NCBI RefSeq assembly: GCF_007830125.1
Contig: NZ_VLLG01000003.1
Location: forward strand, 1,044,247-1,108,246
From: Chitinophaga japonensis
GTDB taxonomy: Bacteria; Bacteroidota; Bacteroidia; Chitinophagales; Chitinophagaceae
Direction of reading: 5' to 3'
DNA: 64,000 nucleotides
Shown: piece after piece, positions 1-7,991 of the stretch
Layout of the letters: the number at the start of each line of letters is the position of its first letter
Position numbering within the stretch: the stretch's first letter is position 1
Translations under genes and position numbers: made by a program
Notes under the pieces: model-generated
Database searches by the model: none
Seen by the model: only the letters and a program-made list of their open reading frames with translations
Told to the model about the DNA's origin: nothing

Positions 1-588
1 ATCCTGGTACTTGATCCGGATGGGAATGGAATCGGTATGTCCCTCGATATTCACGGATATATCCGGGTTGGTGATCAGCACCTCGGCCAGTTTGCCCAGC
101 GCGTCCTTGCCTTGTGCATTCACCGCGGCGCTGCCGGAGGGGAATAACAGGTTCTCGCTTAGGCTCACATATACTTTCCCGTTCTTTTGGGTAACGCTCA
201 GGTCACTGGCGCTGAACCCGCTCAGGGCGTCCGCCATCTTTTGCCGGAGTGCTTCGGCCTGTTGTTTTTGCTGGTCCAGCAGGGCCTGGAGCTGTTCCAG
301 TTTTTGCTGCTGTGCGGCATATGCCTCCTTGCTGCTGCTTAGCTGTGATTGCAGCCGGCTGCTGGCGGCGGTGGCATCTTCATTGGCAGCGCTCAGCGCC
401 TGGATCTGCCGTTTTTGCTGGGCCACCATGGCTTCCAGGTTATTGACCCGGTTGGCCAGCGTGGCGCTGTCGCTCTTTAATAAGCGTACTGCTACCTGTG
501 AATCAAGATATTTCCGCTTTGAAACGCAACCCGTCAGCAGTATCAATGCAACTGCCCACAGGGAAAGCATCTTTCCGGCATGCTTCAT
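1..588 (-). CDS. OmpA-family lipoprotein, N-terminal part (cut by window edge)
   Basis: On the minus strand an open frame begins at ATG 586-588 and runs off the left edge of the window (196 codons seen). It starts with a short hydrophobic signal ending in a lipobox-like LLTGC, so the mature protein should be a lipoprotein. Residues about 30-115 are a long coiled coil rich in Gln, Ala, Leu and Lys. Then comes the beginning of an OmpA C-terminal domain, with a segment like SENLLFPSGSAAV and the peptidoglycan-binding motif IEGHTDS just before the cut. The family anchors the outer membrane to peptidoglycan through diaminopimelate. The remaining part of the OmpA domain lies outside the window, so completeness cannot be judged. 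Confidence 0.85.
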   Translation of the reverse strand, partial: MKHAGKMLSLWAVALILLTGCVSKRKYLDSQVAVRLLKSDSATLANRVNNLEAMVAQQKRQIQALSAANEDATAASSRLQSQLSSSKEAYAAQQQKLEQLQALLDQQKQQAEALRQKMADALSGFSASDLSVTQKNGKVYVSLSENLLFPSGSAAVNAQGKDALGKLAEVLITNPDISVNIEGHTDSIPIRIKYQD

Positions 589-1007
589 AATTAAAATTTT
601 GGATTAATATATAAATAATGATCGGTTAATAATAAAGCTGGCATCAGTAAAAATAATGATTTATCTATTGTGATACGGTGAGCGGGCAAACTTTATGCCG
701 GTATTGGTTTAACTATCCCCTTGCAGGAGTGGGGGTAGGGGCATCAAACATAAACCGGGGGGCTTCCACAGTAAACCAGGGGGGTAAACATGAACCTGGT
801 TCGGGTTTTAGCCCAACCAGTTTATATAAGACATAAACCGGTTTATATAAAATATAAACCAGATCGTGCGATGAGATGGGGCTGGCTTTCCTGCGCCACT
901 AAAACTAACAAATATATTTTTTCCCCGCTACCAACACACTGCAGGCTCATTACAGGCCACCTGCCTTAGTTTTAGTCTATTGTTGGACACTAAAAATTTG
1001 TTTTACT
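589..1007. other. 419-bp noncoding region with AAACC repeats
   Basis: No convincing gene is present between the OmpA-like gene (leftward) and the metalloprotease (rightward). The centre holds repeated AAACC words: AAACC followed by a run of six G at 752-762, the same with one A inserted at 773-784, and then a cluster of ATAAACC/GGTTTAT words at 820-860 forming inverted repeats. The area should contain divergent promoters; I could not find a clean TAnnTTTG box. Confidence 0.5.
840..860. repeat. Perfect inverted repeat GGTTTATAT-AAA-ATATAAACC
   Basis: Nine-base arms (840-848 and 852-860) are exact reverse complements around a 3-base AAA centre. A weaker copy with six-base arms (GTTTAT / ATAAAC) lies directly before it at 820-838. 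Either a regulator operator between divergent genes or a small hairpin; no T-tract follows, so a terminator is unlikely. Confidence 0.5.
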
Positions 1008-1784
1008 ATGAAGTACCCTAAACAACTCCACCTCCCCGGAGCCGTCTTCGGCTGTTTACTAATGCTGCTTTTTGCGGCCTGTTCCCAGAAAGATAAAGAA
1101 ATGAAGGACGCATCACCTGCTGCTGATGTGGAAACCATGACCGAGTACCTGGTCAGCCAGGGATTTGACGGTCAGCAGATCGTTTTTGAAAAGGATCGCG
1201 TGATCATTGAACAGGACATCATCATGACCATGCCGGAACTGGAAAAACGCGTAGCCGACTGGCAGGAAGAAAAGGCCGGTGGTGTACAGACAGAACAGCG
1301 GCGCCACACCAGCCTTATCAGCAATTCATACAACAGCAATGTCAGGATCTACATTGATCCCGGTGTGCCCACTGCCTGGAGAACGGCCGTACAGGGCGCT
1401 GTGAACAACTGGAACTCCATATCCGGCACCAGGCTGGGTATGTCTATTACCACCAGCCAGTCCAATGCGCATTGCGTGGTGTTTATGGGCTACCAGAATG
1501 CCAACTGGGTAGCCAGGGCCTATCTGCCCTCCGGTGGCCTGCCGGGCGTAAGCGTGGAGATCAACGGCTACTACAACAGCCTGTCAGCCAGTTACAAGCT
1601 CTTCACCATTACCCATGAGTTTGGCCACACCGTCGGGTTCCACCACACCAACCAGACCAGCGGTATCCATATACCCGGCACTCCTACATCAGATCCCAAC
1701 TCTGTTATGAATTCATTTATCCTGCCCTGGGCAGGGTTTACTTCCGGGGATGTCCTGGCCACACAGATCATCTATCCGCTATAA
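1008..1784 (+). CDS. Zinc metalloprotease lipoprotein, M57 / HEFGH type
   Basis: A 258-residue protein with an N-terminal lipoprotein signal (lipobox LFAAC, Cys25). The catalytic zinc motif HEFGHTVGFHH lies at residues 203-213 and fits the HExxHxxGxxH pattern of metzincin-like peptidases; the central HEFGH matches the dual-action HEIGH metallopeptidase family (M57). The first His pair and the third His should bind zinc, and Glu204 act as general base. A Met-containing turn (DPNSVMNS) follows, as expected for a met-turn. A pro-region of about 100 residues precedes the catalytic domain. The gene stands alone, followed by a good intrinsic terminator. The protein is probably on the cell envelope or secreted; its substrate is unknown. 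Confidence 0.85.
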   Translation: MKYPKQLHLPGAVFGCLLMLLFAACSQKDKEMKDASPAADVETMTEYLVSQGFDGQQIVFEKDRVIIEQDIIMTMPELEKRVADWQEEKAGGVQTEQRRHTSLISNSYNSNVRIYIDPGVPTAWRTAVQGAVNNWNSISGTRLGMSITTSQSNAHCVVFMGYQNANWVARAYLPSGGLPGVSVEINGYYNSLSASYKLFTITHEFGHTVGFHHTNQTSGIHIPGTPTSDPNSVMNSFILPWAGFTSGDVLATQIIYPL

Positions 1785-1804
1785 ACTTTGGCATGAACAG
1801 CAAG

Positions 1805-1832
1805 AAAGCGGCCTGTGTACGGGCCGCTTTTT
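1805..1832 (+). terminator. Intrinsic terminator after the metalloprotease
   Basis: AAAGCGGCC (1805-1813) and GGCCGCTTT (1822-1830) pair perfectly around an 8-base loop and end in a T-run. It lies 20 bp after the metalloprotease stop and argues against upstream starts for the following AraC gene. Confidence 0.85.
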
Positions 1833-1898
1833 GTTTTGAAAGTCCTCAGCTTCAGGTTATCTTGCTATATTTACACCGCCTACAAACAGCAGCACACC

Positions 1899-2714
1899 AT
1901 GGAAATACTCGCAGCGGTCAGGCAGCTCTACATGCCCATCCAGCCTACGGTAAAGCAAACCGCTGATCATGTGACCTACTATGAATTTTTACCTGATCCC
2001 TCACTGCAGGATTTTATCTACTGCTACTGGGAATTGAAAACCACCCGGGCATTGCAGGAGCCTTTCAACTACCGGGTAGTGGCGGATGGCTGCATAGATA
2101 TTTTCTTTGAGCTGAATGATCCCGGGGAGAACTTTGTAATGGGCTTTTGTAAAAAATATACCGAGTTCCCGCTGAACAATTCATTTCATTATGTAGGGGT
2201 CCGCTTCCTGCCCACCATGTTTCCCCAGCTTTTTAAAGTGAATGCCGCGGAGATCAGCAACCGCTTTGAGCACCTGTCTGCCGTAGTGCCCGCCGCCTCC
2301 CGGTTTATTGCAGGCACTTTTGGGCCGGGGCAAACCCCTGCACAGGTCAAAGCCCTGTTTGACGGGTACTTTACCGCTCATCTTTCCAATATCACGCTGG
2401 ATGCGGACAACCGGCTTTATGAAGCCCTTGCCATTATCCTGAAGCATTTCGGCGTGCTGAACGTGGAGACAGACCTGGATACCGGCATCAGCTCCCGGCA
2501 ATTGCGGCGCCTTTTCGGGTTTTATATCGGGGACAATGCCAAAACCTTCAGCAAGGTGGTCCGCTTTCAAAACATACTCCGGGCCAAGCCTTCCTCCCAG
2601 AGCCTGCGGAAGAACAAACTTTTCTTTGATGCCGGTTATTATGACCAGGCCCATTTTATCAAGGAGTTCAGGAACTTTTACGGCGTTACGCCCGGGAAGG
2701 CTTTCGGCCGCTAA
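1899..2714 (+). CDS. AraC-family transcriptional regulator
   Basis: A regulator of 271 residues. The N-terminal part (residues about 15-160) resembles the DUF6597 domain common in Bacteroidota AraC proteins, with YCYWEL and VVADGCIDIFFEL segments. The C-terminal part carries the AraC DNA-binding domain, with the recognisable signature DAGYYDQAHFIKEFRNFYGVTPGKAF near the end. I chose the ATG at 1899 because the frame upstream of it overlaps the terminator of the previous gene and does not look like protein. The next gene, an exported VOC protein, begins 72 bp later and is a possible target. Ligand unknown. Confidence 0.85.
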   Translation: MEILAAVRQLYMPIQPTVKQTADHVTYYEFLPDPSLQDFIYCYWELKTTRALQEPFNYRVVADGCIDIFFELNDPGENFVMGFCKKYTEFPLNNSFHYVGVRFLPTMFPQLFKVNAAEISNRFEHLSAVVPAASRFIAGTFGPGQTPAQVKALFDGYFTAHLSNITLDADNRLYEALAIILKHFGVLNVETDLDTGISSRQLRRLFGFYIGDNAKTFSKVVRFQNILRAKPSSQSLRKNKLFFDAGYYDQAHFIKEFRNFYGVTPGKAFGR

Positions 2715-2785
2715 GTTGTCCGATTTTTACAATGTTCCCGCTGCGGATCACCGCAATTTTGTACTGTTCAAAACATCCGCATCGC

Positions 2786-3256
2786 ATGAAACGATTATCC
2801 ATCCTTTTTGCCGCCGTTTGCATCGCCGCCGGCGCTTATGCACAAAATACCATCACCCATAAAAACACCAGCACCATGAAACTGAATGCAGGCATTATTA
2901 CTACCAAACTGGCCGAAAGCAAGGCTTTCTACACGGGTATACTGAATTTCGGGGTCACTTTTGAGAATGAGTTCTACCTCCTGCTGCACACGCCCGGCCA
3001 CGAAGCGGCCATCAGCTTCCTGCTGCCCAACCACCCCTCCCAGCAACCGCTCTTTCACCCGCCTTTCCAGGGACAGGGCATGTACCTGACCATCGAGGTG
3101 GAGGACGTGGACAAGATGTACCAGGAGATCAAAAAGAAGGGCGTGCCCATTAAGATCGATATCCGCGACGAGCCCTGGGGTGACCGGCATTTTGCCATAG
3201 AGGACCCCAACGGCGTGGGGATCGATATTGTGAAGTATACCCCCGCGGAAGGCTGA
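2786..3256 (+). CDS. VOC (glyoxalase-like) protein with a signal peptide
   Basis: The mature part is a single VOC domain of about 125 residues (from MKLNAGIITTKLAESKAFYT to DPNGVGIDIVKY), the fold of glyoxalase I, bleomycin resistance and extradiol dioxygenase proteins. Unusually, the frame starts 30 codons earlier with a typical Sec signal, MKRLSILFAAVCIAAGAYAQ. An internal ATG at 2876 would give the usual cytoplasmic form. I favour the 2786 start because the signal peptide is so well formed; use of both starts is possible. Metal ligands are not certain and the substrate is unknown. A strong hairpin follows the stop. Confidence 0.75.
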   Translation: MKRLSILFAAVCIAAGAYAQNTITHKNTSTMKLNAGIITTKLAESKAFYTGILNFGVTFENEFYLLLHTPGHEAAISFLLPNHPSQQPLFHPPFQGQGMYLTIEVEDVDKMYQEIKKKGVPIKIDIRDEPWGDRHFAIEDPNGVGIDIVKYTPAEG

Positions 3257-3260
3257 CTGC

Positions 3261-3282
3261 CAGGCGCCGGGAACGGCGCCTG
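3261..3282 (+). terminator. Hairpin after the VOC gene
   Basis: CAGGCGCCG (3261-3269) pairs perfectly with CGGCGCCTG (3274-3282) around a GGAA tetraloop, 4 bp after the stop codon. The T-run that follows is short (TTTC). Confidence 0.65.
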
Positions 3283-3372
3283 TTTCAAGGCTTAACCATT
3301 CCATAACATACTATTGTATAAATATGCTGCGAAACTTGTGTCTTTTAGTATGAACAAGTGATCCACCGCAGC

Positions 3373-3942
3373 ATGAGCCAACATGTAGACGAGCTTTTAA
3401 TGGAATACATCCGGCAGGACGACCACAAGGCATTTGAAGTGCTGTTTGTGAAATATTACAGCGTCCTGCGGGAGGTGTCTTTCCATTACAGCAACAACAG
3501 CGAGGATGCCGAGGAGATTGCAGCGGATGTACTGCACCAGCTATGGCAGAAAAGGAAAGACATCATTATAGAAAAGAATGTAAAGGCCTACCTCTCCACC
3601 GCCGCCAGGAACGCCACCTTTAACGTACTGCGCAAAAAGATACTGATCGTGGAGGAGCTGAGCGACTCCATCGAAAGGGAATACTGTAACGACTACGCCG
3701 ATACGCCTGCTTCCTTCCGGATCAGGGATATTGAAACGGAGATACACCGTTCGCTGGAACACCTCACACACCGGCAACGGGAGATCTTCCGGCTATACCG
3801 CTTCCATGAATATACCATTCTCGAGATTGCGCAGTTGCTGCGGCTTTCGGAAGGCACCGTGCACTTCCAGTTGCACAAGGCCCATAAACGGTTGCGGGAA
3901 TACTTCAGGATACAATTCAAACATTCAAAGCAAGGTATTTGA
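3373..3942 (+). CDS. ECF sigma-70 family RNA polymerase sigma factor
   Basis: A sigma factor of 189 residues. Region 2 lies at about residues 10-85 (FEVLFVKYYSVLREVSFHYS, then DAEEIAADVLHQLWQKR) and region 4 at about 125-175 (LTHRQREIFRLYRFHEYTILEIAQLLRLSEGTVHFQLHKA). Size and lack of region 3 place it in the extracytoplasmic-function group. I chose ATG 3373 (MSQHVDELL); a GTG at 3358 is possible. The stop codon overlaps the start of the FecR gene, so the pair is probably translationally coupled. In this arrangement the sigma factor is held by the FecR protein and released when the downstream TonB-dependent receptor binds its ligand. Confidence 0.92.
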   Translation: MSQHVDELLMEYIRQDDHKAFEVLFVKYYSVLREVSFHYSNNSEDAEEIAADVLHQLWQKRKDIIIEKNVKAYLSTAARNATFNVLRKKILIVEELSDSIEREYCNDYADTPASFRIRDIETEIHRSLEHLTHRQREIFRLYRFHEYTILEIAQLLRLSEGTVHFQLHKAHKRLREYFRIQFKHSKQGI

Positions 3943-4934
3943 CAGTGGGCAGAACGCAGGAACATATTGACTGGGAACTGGTGTACGCCATACTGGCCGG
4001 GGAAGCGGACGAGGAGCAGGAGGAGCGCTGGCGCCATCTTTTCCTGTCGTCCCAGGCCTGCCGCGATCTCTACGGGGAGCTGAAAGGCAGCTTTGTAGCG
4101 GCGGAAGAGGAGGGGGAGGCTTTTGCAAGGCTGCGCGCCATCTCACAACTGCATCATCCGGCGCCGGTGGCCCGTTCCCGCAAACGCTACCGGAAAAGGT
4201 GGCTCCTCATGGCCGGCTCCCTGGCGGCTATGCTCACCGCCCTGCTGTTCTTCATCCAGTCCCGCAAACAGCCGGAGCGGAAAGCCGCGGCCTGGCAGCA
4301 GATAAAGGCGGCTGCAGGACGCGCTACCGTTATCACTTTCCCCGAAGGATCTACCGTGCGGCTGGCGCCGCTCAGCAGCATCCGCTTCCCGAATGAGTTT
4401 GATGCGGACAAGCGGGAGGTGATCCTTACCGGTGAAGGTTTCTTTAACATCACGAAAGACAGCGCCCGTCCCTTCCTGGTACACACGCAGCAACTGGTTA
4501 CCAAAGTGCTGGGCACTGCTTTTCATATGCAATATGACAGCGCGCAGCAACTGCGGGTCACGCTGGTGGAAGGAAAAGTAAAGATACTGAAGGAGGAGGG
4601 GCAGGACCTGGCCACGCTGCTGCCCTGCCAGTCGTTCCGTTACAACATACAGGAGGATAGCTGGGAGATCAGGCGCATACCCGCAACAGAGGCCGGCGTG
4701 CTGCAGAACGGCGGCCTCATTTTCCGGGCTGCCCCGCTGCACGAAGTGGCCGCCCTGCTGGAAAGGTACTTTGATGTGAAGGTGGTATTCAGCGAGCCGG
4801 CGCTCCGCGCGCTCCGCTTCTCATCCATGTTTGACAAACCTACACTGAACGGCATTCTCACGGCGCTGAAGGCGTCCGGTAAAATAGACTATTTCACAAG
4901 GGACAACATCATTTTCTTACAAAGAAAAAAATAA
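3939..4934 (+). CDS. FecR-type transmembrane anti-sigma factor
   Basis: A 331-residue protein: a short cytoplasmic N-terminal region (about 1-85), one membrane helix (about 88-106), a periplasmic FecR domain (about 120-225, with GFFNITKDSARPFLV and VLGTAFHMQYD), and a C-terminal DUF4974/STN-like domain (about 255-328). The start is a TTG at 3939 overlapping the sigma stop codon by four bases; GTG 3945 is an alternative. It should sequester the upstream sigma factor and receive the signal from the STN domain of the receptor encoded 9 bp downstream. Architecture is that of Bacteroidota cell-surface signalling systems. Confidence 0.9.
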   Translation: MTVGRTQEHIDWELVYAILAGEADEEQEERWRHLFLSSQACRDLYGELKGSFVAAEEEGEAFARLRAISQLHHPAPVARSRKRYRKRWLLMAGSLAAMLTALLFFIQSRKQPERKAAAWQQIKAAAGRATVITFPEGSTVRLAPLSSIRFPNEFDADKREVILTGEGFFNITKDSARPFLVHTQQLVTKVLGTAFHMQYDSAQQLRVTLVEGKVKILKEEGQDLATLLPCQSFRYNIQEDSWEIRRIPATEAGVLQNGGLIFRAAPLHEVAALLERYFDVKVVFSEPALRALRFSSMFDKPTLNGILTALKASGKIDYFTRDNIIFLQRKK

Positions 4935-4943
4935 AAACATACT

Positions 4944-7900
4944 ATGAGATCAAAAGTCTACCGCGTTCTTCCCAGGCGCACGGGCATCCTGTTGCCCATC
5001 CTGTTCTTCCTTTGCCTGGCAGCAGGCGCGCAGGAAAAGCGCCTCAGCGATTACAAGGTGTCATTGCAGTTGCAGGAGGGCACCGTGCAGCAGGCGCTAA
5101 CGCAGTTGCAGGAGGCTACCGGCCTGGCGTTCACCTACTACGAGGAGGACATCCGGCAAACGGCGCCGGTCAGCATCCGTGTGCGCAATGCTGCGCTGGA
5201 TGCAGTGCTGGACCGCGTGCTGGCCGGTAATAACTGTACTGCGCAACTGTCGGGCAACAAAGTATACCTCCGCCCGCTAAGAAAGGCGCCCGTGCTGAAG
5301 CCCGGCGTGATCAAAGGGCGCGTGCTGGATAAAAGCAACGGGCAGATACTGCCCTACGCCACTGTCCGGATCAAAGGTACCGCGGCCGGCGCTACCACGG
5401 ATAAGGACGGGCAATTCCTGCTGGCGGATATCAAACCCGGCAAATATACCCTGCTGGCCGGCTACCTGGGCTTTGGCATGGCAGAAAAACAGGTGGTGCT
5501 GGAAGAGGGGCAACTGCTGGAGCTCACCTTTGAGCTGGAGTCCCTGACCAAAGCATTGAGCGGGGTAACGGTAACGGGCATCCGCCGCGGGGAGGCAAAG
5601 GCGCTCAACGCCATGCGGAACGCGGATAACATAAAGTATGTGCTGGCGCAGGAGCAGATGGAAAAGTTCCCGGATAATACCGTGTCCGAGTCCCTGCAGC
5701 GTGTGCCCGGTGTAGCGGTAGGCTATAGTTATGGCGTGGCAAGGGACGTGATCATCCGCGGCCTGGACCCTACCCGCAACGCCGTGCAACTGAACGGGAA
5801 CCGCGTGCCGGCAACAGAAACACAGTCCCGCACCACGGACCTCAACGGCGTGCTGTCCAATACCGTGGAATCCATCGAGATCATCAAAACCCTGACGCCC
5901 GACCGGGATGCGGACGCTACCGGTGGCGTGATCAACATCATCAGCAAAAGCGCCCAGGAGGCCACGCCTGTGCTCAGCGGCAAGGCGCTGATCGGGTACA
6001 ATGCGCTGACGCAAAAGCCTAATTATGATCTCTCCCTTTCTTACGGCCGCAAGCGGAAAAGGCTGGGCTACCTGCTGAGCGCCAGCTACTTCGCGTCTAC
6101 CCGCGGGCAGGACCGGATGGATATATCTTACGAGGATTTTGAAGTGGAAGGCGTAACTTCCCGCAAGCCGGAAAGCATTACCAGCGAGGCCTTTAAAATA
6201 GACCGGAAGAACCTGGGCCTGACCCTGGACCTCAGCTATGACGCCAGCCCCAATACTTCCCTGTACCTGCGCACCATCTATAACAAATATTACGAGTTCC
6301 AGTATTCCGGCAGCATCGGCTACGGCATAGGGGAATACGACGGGCAGGATCATGTGACGGACATGACCATTTACCGTGAAGGCCGCTGGCGCGACTATCA
6401 CCGCGATATCATCACCCTCAACTTCGGTGGTAAAACCCTGCTGCGGCAGTTCCAGGTAGATTATGACGTGAACCTGAACAAAGGCCTCTATGACCAGCCC
6501 AAATACTGGAACGCTTCCTTTAACCTGGAAGACCAGTCCGCCCGCCTGGACCTTTCACAGCCCGATCTCCCGGTGATACATTTTGACCATGCAGCGGCCA
6601 ATGATCTCAGCAACTATACCACCCGCAACTATATCAACCGCCATGAAAGGGTGGATGATAAAGACGCCCAGGTAACGCTGAACGCTACCCGCACCTTTGA
6701 GCTGGGGCAGGACAAAAGCCTGGCCATCAAGTTCGGGGGCCGCTACCGCTATAAGACCAACGAGCGTTTCCGCAACTATTACAATCATGTGCTGCTGGAG
6801 GATGAACCCGATTTCAGGCTGTCCGATTACCTGTCCGGCTACGAGAGAAAGGATTTCCTGGACGGCTATACGCATCTGCATGGCTTCCCGGAAACGGAGC
6901 GCATGGAGCAGTATTTCCGGGAGAACGGCAGCAGGTTCAGCGAAGATCCTACCTATACCCGGCAGAATACAGACCCGGATTCCTATAACGGGAAGGAAGA
7001 CCTGGCGGCCGCTTACGTGATGGGCACCTTCCGCATGAAAAAATGGGATATCGTGACCGGCGTGCGTTTTGAACGTACCTCTTTTGACTATACCGGTAAT
7101 GAAGTGCTGATGGATGAAACCGGCAAATACATCTCCACCACGAAGATCGATCACCGCAATGCCTTTCATGGCTTCTATCCTTCGCTCAATGTAAAGTACA
7201 AGCTGTCAGAGCGCACCAACCTGCGCGCGGCTGTGACCCGTTCGCTGTCCCGCCCGAATTATTACGACCTGGTGCCCTGGAAGGAGATTGAAAGAAGAAG
7301 GAGCCGTATCAACCAGGGTAACCCGGACCTGGTGGAAGAAACCGCCACGAACTACGACTTCCTGTTTGAGCATTATTTTGCCTCCATCGGCCTGCTGAGC
7401 GGCGGCGTGTTCTACAAGGATGTAAAAGATGTGCTGTTCGACTATTCCTACGAGCAGCAGGGCGGCGAGTTTGACGGGTACCGTATCAACACCGTGTCCA
7501 ACGGCGCCAATGGCAAGGTGTACGGCATTGAAATAGCCTGGCAGCAGCAGCTAACCTTCCTGCCCGGCGTGCTGAACGGTCTGGGCATTTACGCCAATTA
7601 CAGCTATATCCACTCAAAATTGACGGTGCCGGGCATCGTCACCACCCGCGATATTGCCCTGCCGGAAATGCGGCCGCATGTGGGCAATGTATCGCTGACC
7701 TATGAGAAGCATGGTTTCTCCGGGCGCGTGTCCGCTTATTTCTTTGCCGCTTTCCTGGCATCCGTAGGCGATGTGCCGGAACTGGACGAGCATGAGAAAG
7801 GCCGCACGCAACTGGACTTCTCCGCCAGCCAGCAGATCACACCCCGGCTGAAGGCCGTGCTGAACCTCAGCAACCTGACCCGGGCAAAACGCGGCGATTA

Positions 7901-7979
7901 CCTGGGCACTGCGCAATACCCGCTGAACACCTATATAGACGGATGGTGGGGCAGCGCCGGTATCAGCTTCCGGCTTTAA
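4944..7979 (+). CDS. TonB-dependent receptor with STN signalling domain
   Basis: A 1011-residue outer-membrane receptor. After the signal peptide (cleaved near AAGAQ) comes an STN domain (about 35-105) that signals to FecR, a carboxypeptidase-regulatory-like beta-sandwich (about 120-205; GRVLDKSNGQILPYATVRI), a plug domain (about 230-335; DNTVSESLQRVPGV, VIIRGLDP) and a C-terminal beta-barrel ending in Phe-Arg-Leu. No SusD partner follows; the next gene encodes a purple-acid-phosphatase-like enzyme 12 bp away. Together with the upstream sigma and FecR genes this forms a complete cell-surface signalling and uptake locus. The ligand is not visible from sequence; the phosphatase suggests an organophosphate. 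Confidence 0.93.
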   Translation: MRSKVYRVLPRRTGILLPILFFLCLAAGAQEKRLSDYKVSLQLQEGTVQQALTQLQEATGLAFTYYEEDIRQTAPVSIRVRNAALDAVLDRVLAGNNCTAQLSGNKVYLRPLRKAPVLKPGVIKGRVLDKSNGQILPYATVRIKGTAAGATTDKDGQFLLADIKPGKYTLLAGYLGFGMAEKQVVLEEGQLLELTFELESLTKALSGVTVTGIRRGEAKALNAMRNADNIKYVLAQEQMEKFPDNTVSESLQRVPGVAVGYSYGVARDVIIRGLDPTRNAVQLNGNRVPATETQSRTTDLNGVLSNTVESIEIIKTLTPDRDADATGGVINIISKSAQEATPVLSGKALIGYNALTQKPNYDLSLSYGRKRKRLGYLLSASYFASTRGQDRMDISYEDFEVEGVTSRKPESITSEAFKIDRKNLGLTLDLSYDASPNTSLYLRTIYNKYYEFQYSGSIGYGIGEYDGQDHVTDMTIYREGRWRDYHRDIITLNFGGKTLLRQFQVDYDVNLNKGLYDQPKYWNASFNLEDQSARLDLSQPDLPVIHFDHAAANDLSNYTTRNYINRHERVDDKDAQVTLNATRTFELGQDKSLAIKFGGRYRYKTNERFRNYYNHVLLEDEPDFRLSDYLSGYERKDFLDGYTHLHGFPETERMEQYFRENGSRFSEDPTYTRQNTDPDSYNGKEDLAAAYVMGTFRMKKWDIVTGVRFERTSFDYTGNEVLMDETGKYISTTKIDHRNAFHGFYPSLNVKYKLSERTNLRAAVTRSLSRPNYYDLVPWKEIERRRSRINQGNPDLVEETATNYDFLFEHYFASIGLLSGGVFYKDVKDVLFDYSYEQQGGEFDGYRINTVSNGANGKVYGIEIAWQQQLTFLPGVLNGLGIYANYSYIHSKLTVPGIVTTRDIALPEMRPHVGNVSLTYEKHGFSGRVSAYFFAAFLASVGDVPELDEHEKGRTQLDFSASQQITPRLKAVLNLSNLTRAKRGDYLGTAQYPLNTYIDGWWGSAGISFRL

Positions 7980-7991
7980 TTTTAAAATGAA

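Noticed and set aside
1815..1898. 28-codon extension of the first AraC gene
   Set aside because: It begins inside the terminator of the previous gene and is not AraC-like; ATG 1899 is better.
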